Positions 26,698-35,065 of a stretch of 64,000 nt of DNA are shown in pieces. This DNA comes from JBHJGM01 sp050331815. Its GTDB lineage: Bacteria; Verrucomicrobiota; Verrucomicrobiia; Opitutales; JBHJGM01. The first letter of the stretch is position 1, and each line of letters begins with the position of its first letter. Under the pieces are notes generated by a model that saw nothing but the letters and a program-made list of their open reading frames with translations, did no database searches and had not been told where the DNA came from. The DNA is taken from NCBI GenBank assembly GCA_050331815.1, contig JBHJGM010000002.1:124001-188000 (forward strand). Reading direction: 5' to 3'. The position numbers and the translations under genes are program-made.

Positions 26698-27957
26698 TTA
26701 AACATAAACGAGCAGGCGCTCCGTAACGGCGTCGAGCATGTTGTGCTGACGGATCTTCTCAAGCACAGGTTTGGTCAGCAGCTTGTCCTCAGGCAGCAGG
26801 AGCAGGCCGGACGGACTGTGGATGCCCTCGGCGAGGACCATGCCTGCCTGCAACTCGGCAAAGGTCACCTCCCGCACTTTGCGCGGCAGGTGCGCCTTTT
26901 GGGTCACCTTCATGAAAATGCGCACAACCTCCGGATCGAAGGCCTTGCCGGACAGCGACTGGATCTCCTCGACCGCTTCGTTGGGCGGTAGACCGCTTTC
27001 AACGTAGGCGGCGGCCACGGCCAGAAAACGCGCGGGGTGCGGGATGCCTTCGCCCGTGAGTCCGTCGGGGTAGCCGCAGCCGTCCCAGCGCTCGTGGTGC
27101 GCGCGGATGGTCTCGCTGACGCCCTCCAGGTCGGCCACGAAGAAGGCCAGGGCCTGGGCGTAGACCGGGTGATTGTACATGAGCTGGCGCTCCTCGTCGG
27201 TGAGGACTTCGCCGCGTCGGAAAACTTTTGTCAGCGTATCGCGGGCAACGCCAAGCAATCCCACGTTTTGCAGCCAGGCACTGACCTCCAGCACGTGACG
27301 CTCCCCCGCCGGCATGCCGGCCGCTTCCGCCATCTCGTCGACGAGCGCGACGCAGTTGCGGGTGAATTTTGCCAGCAGTGGATAAAAGGTGCCGACCAGT
27401 CGGTGGGCCAGTTCGAGGCTTTGCTGAAAGTTGCGCTCCAGGGATGCGTGGGCCTCGTCGAGGCGGGCCTTTTGGTCGGCCAATTCTTTAAAGCGTTGCT
27501 TGAGCGCGTTGTTGGCCTCGGAAAGCTGATCGTTGAGGCGCAGGGTGTCCGCTTGCAGGCGCGCATTGGTCTCCAGCAATTCAAAGCGCTGCATTGCGTT
27601 GCGGATGGTGGCCAGCAATTCCTCGCGGATCCAGGGTTTGGCCAGAAAGCGGAAGATTTCGCCCTGGTTGACCGCGTCGATGACAGTTTTGAGCGTCAGC
27701 ACGCCGGTGATGAGGATGCGCGAGGCGTTTGGCTGGATGTGCTTGGCCTGGGCAAGAAACTCCAGACCGGTCATCTCGGCCATGCGCTGGTCGGAGATAA
27801 TCACGCCAAAGCGCTCCTGGCGGAGGCGCTCTAGGGCTTCGGGACCGCTGCCGGCGGTGACCACCTGAATGCCCTCGTGCTCAATCGTCTCCTGCAGGGC
27901 GATTCGGATGATCTCGTCGTCGTCGACGACCAGAATGGGTGGATCGTCTTCGGCCAT
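26698..27957 (-). CDS. Response regulator with a degenerate HD-GYP domain
   Basis: A 419-residue protein with a receiver (residues 5-125, phospho-Asp56 in ISDQRM), a coiled-coil linker (about 130-195), and an HD-GYP-like domain. HD-GYP proteins normally hydrolyse cyclic-di-GMP using two or three metals. Here the C-terminal signature HHERWDGCGYPDGL is intact, but the HD pair is Gln-Asn (WLQNVGLLGV, residues 230-231), the first ligand His is absent (KFTRNCVAL) and the last Asp is Ala (AVAAAYVES). It is probably an inactive binding or signalling module. The ATG at 27957 avoids a long overlap with the kinase gene seven bases upstream. Confidence 0.88.
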   Translation of the reverse strand: MAEDDPPILVVDDDEIIRIALQETIEHEGIQVVTAGSGPEALERLRQERFGVIISDQRMAEMTGLEFLAQAKHIQPNASRILITGVLTLKTVIDAVNQGEIFRFLAKPWIREELLATIRNAMQRFELLETNARLQADTLRLNDQLSEANNALKQRFKELADQKARLDEAHASLERNFQQSLELAHRLVGTFYPLLAKFTRNCVALVDEMAEAAGMPAGERHVLEVSAWLQNVGLLGVARDTLTKVFRRGEVLTDEERQLMYNHPVYAQALAFFVADLEGVSETIRAHHERWDGCGYPDGLTGEGIPHPARFLAVAAAYVESGLPPNEAVEEIQSLSGKAFDPEVVRIFMKVTQKAHLPRKVREVTFAELQAGMVLAEGIHSPSGLLLLPEDKLLTKPVLEKIRQHNMLDAVTERLLVYV

Positions 27958-27964
27958 GCGCAAT

Positions 27965-29911
27965 TTATCGGCAGTCGTGGAAGAGGGTTGACACTTTTTT
28001 GACAACGTCGGCATCCCGCAGGCTTTCGTCGAAGACGGCGGTCAGACGCTCGCGGAGGTTGGTGGTCAACTCGTCGGGATTGCGACCAAAAACGCGCAGC
28101 ACGACCGGCACCTCGGGATAGCGCACGCGCGCCATGTCGGTGAGGGCGCTGGCGTGCACATCCTGATCGATGTCGATGAGGGCCACCAGATCGGGCGGCG
28201 GCTGGGTGTCATCGCTGAGTTGGTCCCGCAGCGCCTGGGGCCGGGTGAGGGTCAGCACTTCCCACTGGCGGGCGATCATCAGATCAATCAAGTTGCATTC
28301 GCGGCTTTTTTCCGCGGCGAACACCAGCACGCGACGGCGGGTACCCGTCTCCATTGCTGCCTGTGCGGTCTCCTCGGGAGCATTCTCGGAAAAAGCTTCG
28401 GAGAAATCGGCGATGGGCAAAAACAGGACCATGGCGCAACCTTCGCCCGGGCGGCTGCACACGCCCAGGTGGCCGCGGTTTTCCTCGGCGAACAGACGCG
28501 CGTTGTAGAGACCAAAACCTGAGCCCTGGGTGGTGTCTTTGGTGGTGAAGTAGGGGTCAAAGATGCGGGCGAGGTGCGTTTCGGGGATGCCGCAGCCGTT
28601 GTCGCGGACGCGGATCTCGACGCCGTCGCTGCCCGCGCGCAGACCACCGCAGCCGTAGCATTCCTCGAGGATCGGTTGCTCGGCGGCTCGTTTGCGGACC
28701 TCGATTTCGACGCGGCCCTTGGTGCCCAGGGCATCGCGGGTGTTGATGAGAAAGTTCAGGAAAACCTGCCGGAAGGTCACGGCGTCGAGGTAGACGGGTA
28801 TCTCCTCGCCGGAGAAGCTGGTTTCGATGTGTGTGCCCTTTGGGAGGATGGCCGGCGCCAGCTCGAGCTGTTCCTGAATGAGCGTCTCGATGTTGTGGTA
28901 GTTGGGTGCGGTTTCCTGCTCGCGGTTGAGGTCGATGATGCGGCGCACGAGTTTGCGCGCCTCGGTCGAGCTTTTGCGGATTTGGCCCATGCCCTTGTAC
29001 CAGGGGTGGTTTTCGTCGAGGTCCTGAGCGTACAGATCGGCCAACCCGTAGATGCCGGCCATCACATTGGAAAAGTCGTGAACCAGGCCGCTGGTGAGGG
29101 TGGCCAGGTGCTCTTTCCAGGCGGTTCGGCGCAGGTGTTTCTCAGCGATTGTCTGTCGTGAAATGTCCCAGAAAACGCCCTCCCAGACGGCTTGGCCGGT
29201 GTGCGGATCCGTCCGCAGGTGGCGCTCATCGCGGAGGTAGCGCACCTGGCCATGGCGGCCATGACGGATGCGAAAGTCCAGCCGGTGATTTTGACGGGCA
29301 GTGTTTGGATCGCCGCCGAGACGTTTGAAAATGGGGTGATCGCGCTCCAGAACCTGCTCCCAGAAGCTGCCGGGCTGAGCGGTCAGCTGGTCAGGCGGGG
29401 TTCCGAAAAGGTCTTCGGCTCCCGGGCCGATCCAAAGGTAATTAAAATCGGCGTCCTGCCGGTAGTAGACGCTTGGACAGGCCGCAAGAAAGTGCTGAAG
29501 CGAATCGGAGTGCGGGTCGTGTCCGTTGCGGCTTTGTGCCTGGTCTGCGTCCGGCTCGAGGTCCGTCAGCGTCAAGTTTGCCAGCAGTCCCGATGGGCTT
29601 TCGAAAACATCCAGGCGCGTTTTACGCGACGCATCGGCCTGGTGCACCAGTTCGAGGCGGGTGCCGGGCTCGAGCGGGCCAGCATCCTGTGGCGTGGCGG
29701 GGTGCCACCCGGAGGCATCGAGCGCTTCCAAAAGCGATGCGCCCGCCAGGGCCGCTCCCGGTTGAAACCAGGTGGGCGCCTCGCGGTGCTCCGGCAACTG
29801 CTCGATCAGGCCGTCCGAAGACAGGAAGACCGGCAGGGGTATCCACGTCGGTGCAGGCAATGGTGCACGAGCCCGTGGGCGCTCGCGCAGAAGGGAAGTG
29901 ATAGATTCCAT
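27965..29911 (-). CDS. PAS-containing sensor histidine kinase with C-terminal receiver-like domain
   Basis: A 648-residue cytosolic kinase. The first 130 residues have no clear family. A PAS domain follows (LQHFLAACPSVYYRQDADFN to GVFWDISR), then a HisKA-like helix with HDFSNVMAGIYG, and a HATPase domain with FLNFLINTRDALG, RDNGCGIPE and TTQGSGFGLYNARL. An insert with two Cys (EECYGCGGLRAG) sits in the HATPase domain and might bind metal. The C-terminus (about 530-648) looks like a receiver with LVALIDIDQD at the Asp position, but is weakly conserved. The ATG at 29911 lies 13 bases from the cheB stop; an earlier start would overlap cheB. Confidence 0.87.
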   Translation of the reverse strand: MESITSLLRERPRARAPLPAPTWIPLPVFLSSDGLIEQLPEHREAPTWFQPGAALAGASLLEALDASGWHPATPQDAGPLEPGTRLELVHQADASRKTRLDVFESPSGLLANLTLTDLEPDADQAQSRNGHDPHSDSLQHFLAACPSVYYRQDADFNYLWIGPGAEDLFGTPPDQLTAQPGSFWEQVLERDHPIFKRLGGDPNTARQNHRLDFRIRHGRHGQVRYLRDERHLRTDPHTGQAVWEGVFWDISRQTIAEKHLRRTAWKEHLATLTSGLVHDFSNVMAGIYGLADLYAQDLDENHPWYKGMGQIRKSSTEARKLVRRIIDLNREQETAPNYHNIETLIQEQLELAPAILPKGTHIETSFSGEEIPVYLDAVTFRQVFLNFLINTRDALGTKGRVEIEVRKRAAEQPILEECYGCGGLRAGSDGVEIRVRDNGCGIPETHLARIFDPYFTTKDTTQGSGFGLYNARLFAEENRGHLGVCSRPGEGCAMVLFLPIADFSEAFSENAPEETAQAAMETGTRRRVLVFAAEKSRECNLIDLMIARQWEVLTLTRPQALRDQLSDDTQPPPDLVALIDIDQDVHASALTDMARVRYPEVPVVLRVFGRNPDELTTNLRERLTAVFDESLRDADVVKKVSTLFHDCR

Positions 29912-29924
29912 GTTTGCGTAGCGT

Positions 29925-31010
29925 TCATCGTGCGATCGGAGTAGAAGGTGCCTGGACAGCGTCGCAGAGGACACGCGCCATCATCGGCAGGGGGACTTGT
30001 TTTTGAGAGGCACCCAGTTCGTCAGCGGCTTTGGGCATTCCGTAGACGACGCAGGTATCTGCGGATTGGGTGAAAGTGTTGGCACCGCCTTTGCGCAATT
30101 CCAGCAGGCCTTCAGCGCCGTCTCGGCCCATGCCAGTAAAGACGGCGGCGGTGGCGTGCGGAGCGGCCTTAGCGGCCACGGCGGAGCGAAAGAGCACATC
30201 GACGGCGGGGCGCTGGTGCCAGACGGGCGGACCCATATTCAAGCCAATGCGGTAGGCACCGCCAACCCAGGTAACGGTCATGTGCTGATCGCCGGGAGCG
30301 ACCAGGACCAGGCCCGGTTGCGTGCGATCGCCGTCCTTTGCTTCGCGGACTTCCAGCGCGCTCATCTGGTTCATGCGGTCGGCCCAGGCAGAACTGAAAA
30401 AGGCCGGGATGTGCTGAACGATGAGGATGGGCGGCATGCTGGCCGGCAGGGCGGAAATGACACTTTTGACCGCCTCCGTTCCCCCGGTGGACGAGCCGAG
30501 CAGAACAAGCTGCCGCGGATGGGCCCCGCCGGAGCTTTGGAAGGGGGGAGCGGTGATGGGACGGCGCGCGAAAGGCGCACGGGTGGCATCGATGTGGGTC
30601 TGCAGCCGGCAGCGTGCGGCCGCCTTGACCTTGTGGGCCAGCAGGGAGCCGAGGTTGCCGATGTCGCGCGAGCTCTTGGGCTTGCCCAGAACCTCGACCG
30701 CGCCTCGGTTGAGCGCCTCCATGGCGACGCTTGAGCCGGATTTGCTGAGTGAGCTGATGATCACCACCGGCAGCGGATGCTGCTTCATCAGGATGCCCAG
30801 AAAGGTCAGCCCATCCATTTTGGGCATCTCGATATCGAGGGTGAGGACGTCGGGCTTGACCTTGAGGATGAGGTCGCGGGCCTCGTACGGGTCTCCGGCG
30901 GTGCCGACGATCTCGATCTCCGGATCGGCTGCAAGGAAACGTGAGATTTGTCGGCGTACTACCGCTGAGTCATCAACGATGAGCACCCGGACTGGCCCGG
31001 TCTCTCCCAT
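29925..31010 (-). CDS. cheB: Chemotaxis protein-glutamate methylesterase
   Basis: Removes methyl groups from chemoreceptors and deamidates glutamines. The 361-residue protein has a receiver (VLIVDDSAVVRR, phospho-Asp in VLTLDIEMPKMDG), a linker, and the esterase domain with Ser in LLGSSTGGTEAV, His in IVQHIPAFF and Asp in FTGMGRDGAEGL, so the catalytic triad is complete. It lies 26 bases after cheR. No cheA gene is in the window to phosphorylate it, so one of the operon's histidine kinases or a distant CheA would have to. Confidence 0.97.
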   Translation of the reverse strand: MGETGPVRVLIVDDSAVVRRQISRFLAADPEIEIVGTAGDPYEARDLILKVKPDVLTLDIEMPKMDGLTFLGILMKQHPLPVVIISSLSKSGSSVAMEALNRGAVEVLGKPKSSRDIGNLGSLLAHKVKAAARCRLQTHIDATRAPFARRPITAPPFQSSGGAHPRQLVLLGSSTGGTEAVKSVISALPASMPPILIVQHIPAFFSSAWADRMNQMSALEVREAKDGDRTQPGLVLVAPGDQHMTVTWVGGAYRIGLNMGPPVWHQRPAVDVLFRSAVAAKAAPHATAAVFTGMGRDGAEGLLELRKGGANTFTQSADTCVVYGMPKAADELGASQKQVPLPMMARVLCDAVQAPSTPIAR

Positions 31011-31036
31011 ACGATATGTTAGACGTTGTTGCCGGT

Positions 31037-31885
31037 TTACACTTTTTTGTAAATCGACGGTTTGATGAGTTTCAATCCATGACGCACACCTGTCAAACTT
31101 TCCGAATGTCCAATAAAGAGATAACCTCCGGGAACAATGTGCTGGGCGATGCGTTGTACCAAGTCTTCCTGCGTTTCGCGGTCGAAATAGATCATGACGT
31201 TGCGGCAGAAGACGACCTGGAAGGGCTCGCGCCAGGGAAAGCTGCGATCCATCAGGTTCATGTGCGTGAAATTGAGCCGCCCGCGAACCGGTTCCTTGAT
31301 GCGAAAGAGGACCTCGTTGCCGCGGCGTCCCTGCTCGAAGTACTTTTTCATCCAGTCGCGGCGGATTTTTTCAACCTGCGGCGGGGCGAAAATGCCCTCG
31401 CGGGCCTTGGCCAGGATGCGGGTTGAAATGTCGGTGCACTCGATGCGGTAGGCCTCCGATTGGCCTTTGAAGAACTGGTCGAGCACGATGCTGACCGAGT
31501 AGGGCTCCTCGCCGGAGGAACAGGCTGAGGACCAGACCCGAAAGGTGCCGCCGCCTGAAGCGAGTTCGGGCAGGGCCTGCTTGTAGAGGAATTCGAAGTG
31601 GGCCGGTTCGCGGAAAAAGAACGTGTAGTTGGTGGAGATGGAGTCGATCAGGTTGGTCCATTCCTCCTCGCTGTTGGGCCCCTGCAGCAGGTCGATGTAA
31701 GCCTTGAAGTTCGGGAGCTTGAGCGCGCGCAGGCGTTTGTTGAGGCGCGCCTTGACCAGTTCGCGTTTGTTGGGGCCGAGGTTGATGCGGCAGTGATCGT
31801 AAATAATCGAGCGGAAGTACTCGTACTCGCGGTCGCTGAGGTCGTGGGTTTGGGGGGCGGAGGATTTGGCGGCGACGCTGCTCAT
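31037..31885 (-). CDS. cheR: Chemotaxis protein methyltransferase
   Basis: Methylates glutamates of chemoreceptors with S-adenosylmethionine. The 282-residue protein has the N-terminal helical domain (residues about 15-75), then the SAM fold: SISTNYTFFFREPAHFEFL, FRVWSSACSSGEEPYSV, IECTDISTRILAKAREG, the NLMDRSF segment and FQVVFCRNVMIYFD. No C-terminal receptor-tail pentapeptide-binding TPRs are attached. First gene of the five-gene signalling operon, divergent from flgB across a 283-bp gap. Confidence 0.97.
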   Translation of the reverse strand: MSSVAAKSSAPQTHDLSDREYEYFRSIIYDHCRINLGPNKRELVKARLNKRLRALKLPNFKAYIDLLQGPNSEEEWTNLIDSISTNYTFFFREPAHFEFLYKQALPELASGGGTFRVWSSACSSGEEPYSVSIVLDQFFKGQSEAYRIECTDISTRILAKAREGIFAPPQVEKIRRDWMKKYFEQGRRGNEVLFRIKEPVRGRLNFTHMNLMDRSFPWREPFQVVFCRNVMIYFDRETQEDLVQRIAQHIVPGGYLFIGHSESLTGVRHGLKLIKPSIYKKV

Positions 31886-32127
31886 GATCGGTTAGAGACT
31901 GAGGAATGCATTTCTAAGTCGGCCAAGCCGCGAGCAGATTTATAGGTGCGTTAGGGTCGGGCCCGATTTCGTTTCCCGATGGTTTACGTCCGCAGGCGGC
32001 AAAGGATGAACTCCCGCATCGGTGAAACGCTGTAGGCAGAATGTTCCGAGGCGGGCAAAAGATGCGAGTAAAGCGGATGTCAAAGAATTTAAGCCGTTGA
32101 ATGTGAATGGCTTATACTTACTTCAGA

Positions 32128-32147
32128 TGGCATGGCATAGGCGATGC
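32128..32147 (+). promoter_or_regulatory. Candidate sigma-54 promoter before flgB
   Basis: TGGCAT-AGGCG-ATGC (32133-32147) keeps the required GG-N10-GC. A second overlapping register at 32128-32142 (TGGCAT-GGCAT-AGGC) has it too. The predicted transcript start would be near 32154-32159, only 10-15 bases before the flgB ATG, which weakens the case. Confidence 0.4.
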
Positions 32148-32168
32148 TTGTAAGGGCCGCAATCCCTC

Positions 32169-32555
32169 ATGGAAACCCTCTTCAGCACCGAAAATTACTC
32201 CGTGGCGAAAACGCTTCTGGATGCCGCCGAGTTGCGTCACCAGGCGTTGGCCAGCAATCTTGCCAACGCCGAGACGCCGGGCTACCAGCGCGTGGACCTG
32301 GCGGTGGATTTCGAGGCGAAATTGCGCCAGGCCGTTGAGCGGCGCGAAGGCAGCCGCGCCATGGAGCAACTCCAGCCGGTTTTGGAACGCGACGTCCAGG
32401 CCCGCAGCCAGCGTGCGGACGGCAACAACGTCTCCATCGAGCACGAGATGCAGCAGATCAATCGCAACACGATGGAGTTCGAATTCCTCAGCCGCTACGT
32501 GAGCGACAGCTTGAAGGGCCTCAAGCGAGCCATCACCGGCCGCACCACGTTCTAA
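32169..32555 (+). CDS. flgB: Flagellar basal-body rod protein FlgB
   Basis: Proximal rod subunit of the flagellar basal body, exported by the flagellar type III system. The 128-residue protein has the N-terminal motif LRHQALASNLANAETPGYQ shared by rod and hook proteins and a C-terminal helix (NTMEFEFLSRYVSDSLKGL) that packs in the rod. First gene of the flagellar locus; flgC follows after 22 bases. Confidence 0.96.
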   Translation: METLFSTENYSVAKTLLDAAELRHQALASNLANAETPGYQRVDLAVDFEAKLRQAVERREGSRAMEQLQPVLERDVQARSQRADGNNVSIEHEMQQINRNTMEFEFLSRYVSDSLKGLKRAITGRTTF

Positions 32556-32577
32556 AGCTTCTCGATTTTTTGATCCA

Positions 32578-33000
32578 ATGAACCTCCTCCCCGGCATTTC
32601 ACCCAGTGTCCAGGCCTTGGACGCCGAGCGCGTCCGCATGGACCTGATCGCGCAGAACATCGCCAACGCCCATACGACCCGCGGACCCGACGGCGAAGTC
32701 TATCAGCGCAAGCTGGCGGTCTTCGAGAGCTTCATGGACCCCGAGATGCGGGGCGCGCAGGATCGCATGCTACGCGGGGTGCGTCTGGCGGGTGTGATGG
32801 ACGACCCGGCGCAGGGTGAGCGCGTGTACAACCCCGGCCATCCGCACGCCGACCCTAATGGCATGGTCAGCATGCCCAACGTCAAGATGGCGCGCGAGAT
32901 GGTGGACTTGATCACCTCGCAGCGAGGTTATCAGGCCAATCTGGAAGCGGTGCGCGCGGCCCGTGAGATGGCCCGCCACGCCCTGCAAATCTCCTCCTGA
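32578..33000 (+). CDS. flgC: Flagellar basal-body rod protein FlgC
   Basis: Second proximal rod protein, 140 residues. Diagnostic segments are VRMDLIAQNIANAHTTRGPDG at the N-terminus (the rod/hook motif) and MVSMPNVKMAREMVDLITSQRGYQANLEA at the C-terminus, where the family has the conserved N-V-x-x-x-x-E-M pattern. It assembles with FlgB, FlgF and FliE on the MS-ring. The spacing and strand place it in the flgBC-fliE operon. Confidence 0.97.
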   Translation: MNLLPGISPSVQALDAERVRMDLIAQNIANAHTTRGPDGEVYQRKLAVFESFMDPEMRGAQDRMLRGVRLAGVMDDPAQGERVYNPGHPHADPNGMVSMPNVKMAREMVDLITSQRGYQANLEAVRAAREMARHALQISS

Positions 33001-33026
33001 TCTACCGACCTCAAGACGCATTTCTC

Positions 33027-33416
33027 ATGGCAGGCATCGAAGGCATCACGGGACTGGGCTCCCTTCTGCAAGCACAGGACACAGCTTCTCTGCGTCAGGC
33101 GACGCCGCAGGAGACGCTGTCGAGCATCAACCGCAATTTGGGGCAGATGGGAGTGGCGGGCGCCAGCGCGCCGTCCCAAGTGGACGCAGCTTCCCGGCCC
33201 TCCTTCGACTCGATGCTGAGCGATCTGGTCAACCAGGTCGACGCCAAGCAGAAGACTGGCCACGCCGAAGCCCGCAAGCTGATGAGCGGTGAAAGCGACA
33301 ACCTGCACGGCAGCATGATCGCGATGCAGGAAGCCAGTGTCGCCTTTACCCTGCTGGTGGAGACCCGCAACAAGCTGGTCGAGTCCTACCAAGAGATCAT
33401 GCGCATGCAGGTGTAG
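33027..33416 (+). CDS. fliE: Flagellar hook-basal body protein FliE
   Basis: A 129-residue adaptor between the MS-ring and the rod. The C-terminal part is typical: FDSMLSDLVNQVDAKQ, LMSGESDNLHGSMIAMQEAS and a final helix VETRNKLVESYQEIMRMQV. The first 60 residues are variable. It is placed between flgC and fliF as in most flagellar operons. Confidence 0.95.
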   Translation: MAGIEGITGLGSLLQAQDTASLRQATPQETLSSINRNLGQMGVAGASAPSQVDAASRPSFDSMLSDLVNQVDAKQKTGHAEARKLMSGESDNLHGSMIAMQEASVAFTLLVETRNKLVESYQEIMRMQV

Positions 33417-33457
33417 TGATTTTTTGAATACTTTCCTTTGCGTCTTCCCCGAAACTG

Positions 33458-35041
33458 ATGAGCGGAATCACTTCCCAATTGACCCAATTCTGGACCGAGT
33501 TGTCCACGCCTCAACGTATGAGCATTGTCCTGGCGATCGCCGGGGTGTTCATCGGCATGGGTGCCTTGATGTACTGGTCGAGCCGACCTTCGATGCAGCT
33601 GCTGTACGGCGGTCTGGAGCCCGAAGAGATGGCCGAGGTGGTTCAGGAACTCGAGGCTCAGGGCGTGCCGCACGAACTGCGCTCCAACGGCCATGGCGTA
33701 TGGGTACCTTCCGCGGACGTGCATTCGTTGCGGATGAGCCTGGCGGCCAAGGGTCTGCCGGCCACCGGCGGGGTCGGCTTCGAGATTTTTGACGAAGGCA
33801 ACTTCGGCTACAGTGAGAAGCATCAGCAGATCAACTACATCCGCGCGATTCAGGGGGAGTTGAGCCGCACGATTTCTCAACTTAGCGGCGTGCGTGATGC
33901 CCGCGTGATGGTGGTTATGCCAGAGAACCGCCTTCTGCTAGACAGTGCCAAGAATCGGGCGACTGCGTCGGTGTTTGTGGACACTGGGGGCCGCGTGCTG
34001 GACGAAAGCTCGATCAATGCCGTGCGTTTTCTGGTGGCCAATGCGGTCGAAGGGCTGGAGTTGAACGAAGTCGCAGTGGTGGACAGTCGCGGCAACGTTT
34101 TGTCGGAGCGGGTGCGTTCGGATGAGTCTTACAGTCTTGCCGGCGGGCATCTGCGCATGCAGCAGAAGCACGAGTCCTACCTGCAGGACAAGATTGAGCA
34201 GCTGCTCTTGCCGGTGGTTGGCCAGGGTAACGTGGTTGCGCGGGTTTCCGTGGATTTGGAGACCGAGGCCACCACGATGGTGGAAGAGATTTACGATCCC
34301 GAAGGCCAGGTGGTGGCGCGCCAGACCAAGACGGAGGAGGGGACGGACTCAACCGAGAGTAGTGGCGGCAACACCGCCGCGGGAATCACCGCCAACCTGC
34401 CCGAGGAGCAGGCCGAGGGGGGTGCGGGCTCAATGAACCGCACCTCGGACACCCGCAAGAACACCGAGACGGAGTACCTCGTCAATCGGCAGACGCGCGA
34501 GACGCGCAAAAGCCCCGGGGATATTCGCAACGTGACTGCGGCCGTGTTTGTCGCCGCGCGGACGCAGCTCAACGCCGAGACCGGCGAGGTCGAGGCCGCC
34601 CCGCGCACGCCCGAGGAGATTCAGTCGATTCAGGAAATGGTCAGCAAGGCGTTGGGCTTGGCGGTGCCGCAGGGGACCAACGTGAAGCCGCAGGTTACTG
34701 TTTCTGAAATGCCTTTCATCGTGCCCGAGACCGAGGACGGGCTGTGGGCGATGATCAACGGGCCGCTCTACCGTTGGATGGAAACTGGCAAGAGCTTTCT
34801 GGCCGTGGGCGTGGCGGTGCTGCTGTTCATGATTTTCGTGCGCATGCTGCGCCGCCACCGCTTCGATCAGTTTGGCGTGGAAATCGTCGAAGATCGCGAA
34901 CCCATCGTCCAGCCGGGGGAACGCCGACAGCGCATGATGGCCAAGCCGACCCCGCAATTGCTGAACGACCTCATCTCGCAAAAGCCCGACAACGTGAGCA
35001 TCGCGCTCAAGAACTGGATGACGAGCAACAGCAGCCGCTAG
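33458..35041 (+). CDS. fliF: Flagellar MS-ring protein FliF
   Basis: Forms the inner-membrane MS-ring, the base for rod, C-ring and export gate. The 527-residue protein has an N-terminal membrane helix (about 21-42), the secretin-like ring-building domains (LYGGLEPEEMAEVVQELEA, IQGELSRTISQLSGVRDARV), a periplasmic loop rich in Glu and Asn (about 290-330), a second membrane helix (SFLAVGVAVLLFMIFVRML) and a cytosolic tail that binds FliG. The length is near the usual 540-560. fliG follows. Confidence 0.97.
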   Translation: MSGITSQLTQFWTELSTPQRMSIVLAIAGVFIGMGALMYWSSRPSMQLLYGGLEPEEMAEVVQELEAQGVPHELRSNGHGVWVPSADVHSLRMSLAAKGLPATGGVGFEIFDEGNFGYSEKHQQINYIRAIQGELSRTISQLSGVRDARVMVVMPENRLLLDSAKNRATASVFVDTGGRVLDESSINAVRFLVANAVEGLELNEVAVVDSRGNVLSERVRSDESYSLAGGHLRMQQKHESYLQDKIEQLLLPVVGQGNVVARVSVDLETEATTMVEEIYDPEGQVVARQTKTEEGTDSTESSGGNTAAGITANLPEEQAEGGAGSMNRTSDTRKNTETEYLVNRQTRETRKSPGDIRNVTAAVFVAARTQLNAETGEVEAAPRTPEEIQSIQEMVSKALGLAVPQGTNVKPQVTVSEMPFIVPETEDGLWAMINGPLYRWMETGKSFLAVGVAVLLFMIFVRMLRRHRFDQFGVEIVEDREPIVQPGERRQRMMAKPTPQLLNDLISQKPDNVSIALKNWMTSNSSR

Positions 35042-35065
35042 GCGCGGGTGCCAGAATAGACCACG

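Noticed and set aside
31886..32168. Sigma-28 promoter between cheR and flgB (GCCGTTGA near 32093)
   Set aside because: The TAAA element is 20 bases away and the nearer CAAA 8 bases away, neither fitting the 15-base spacing.
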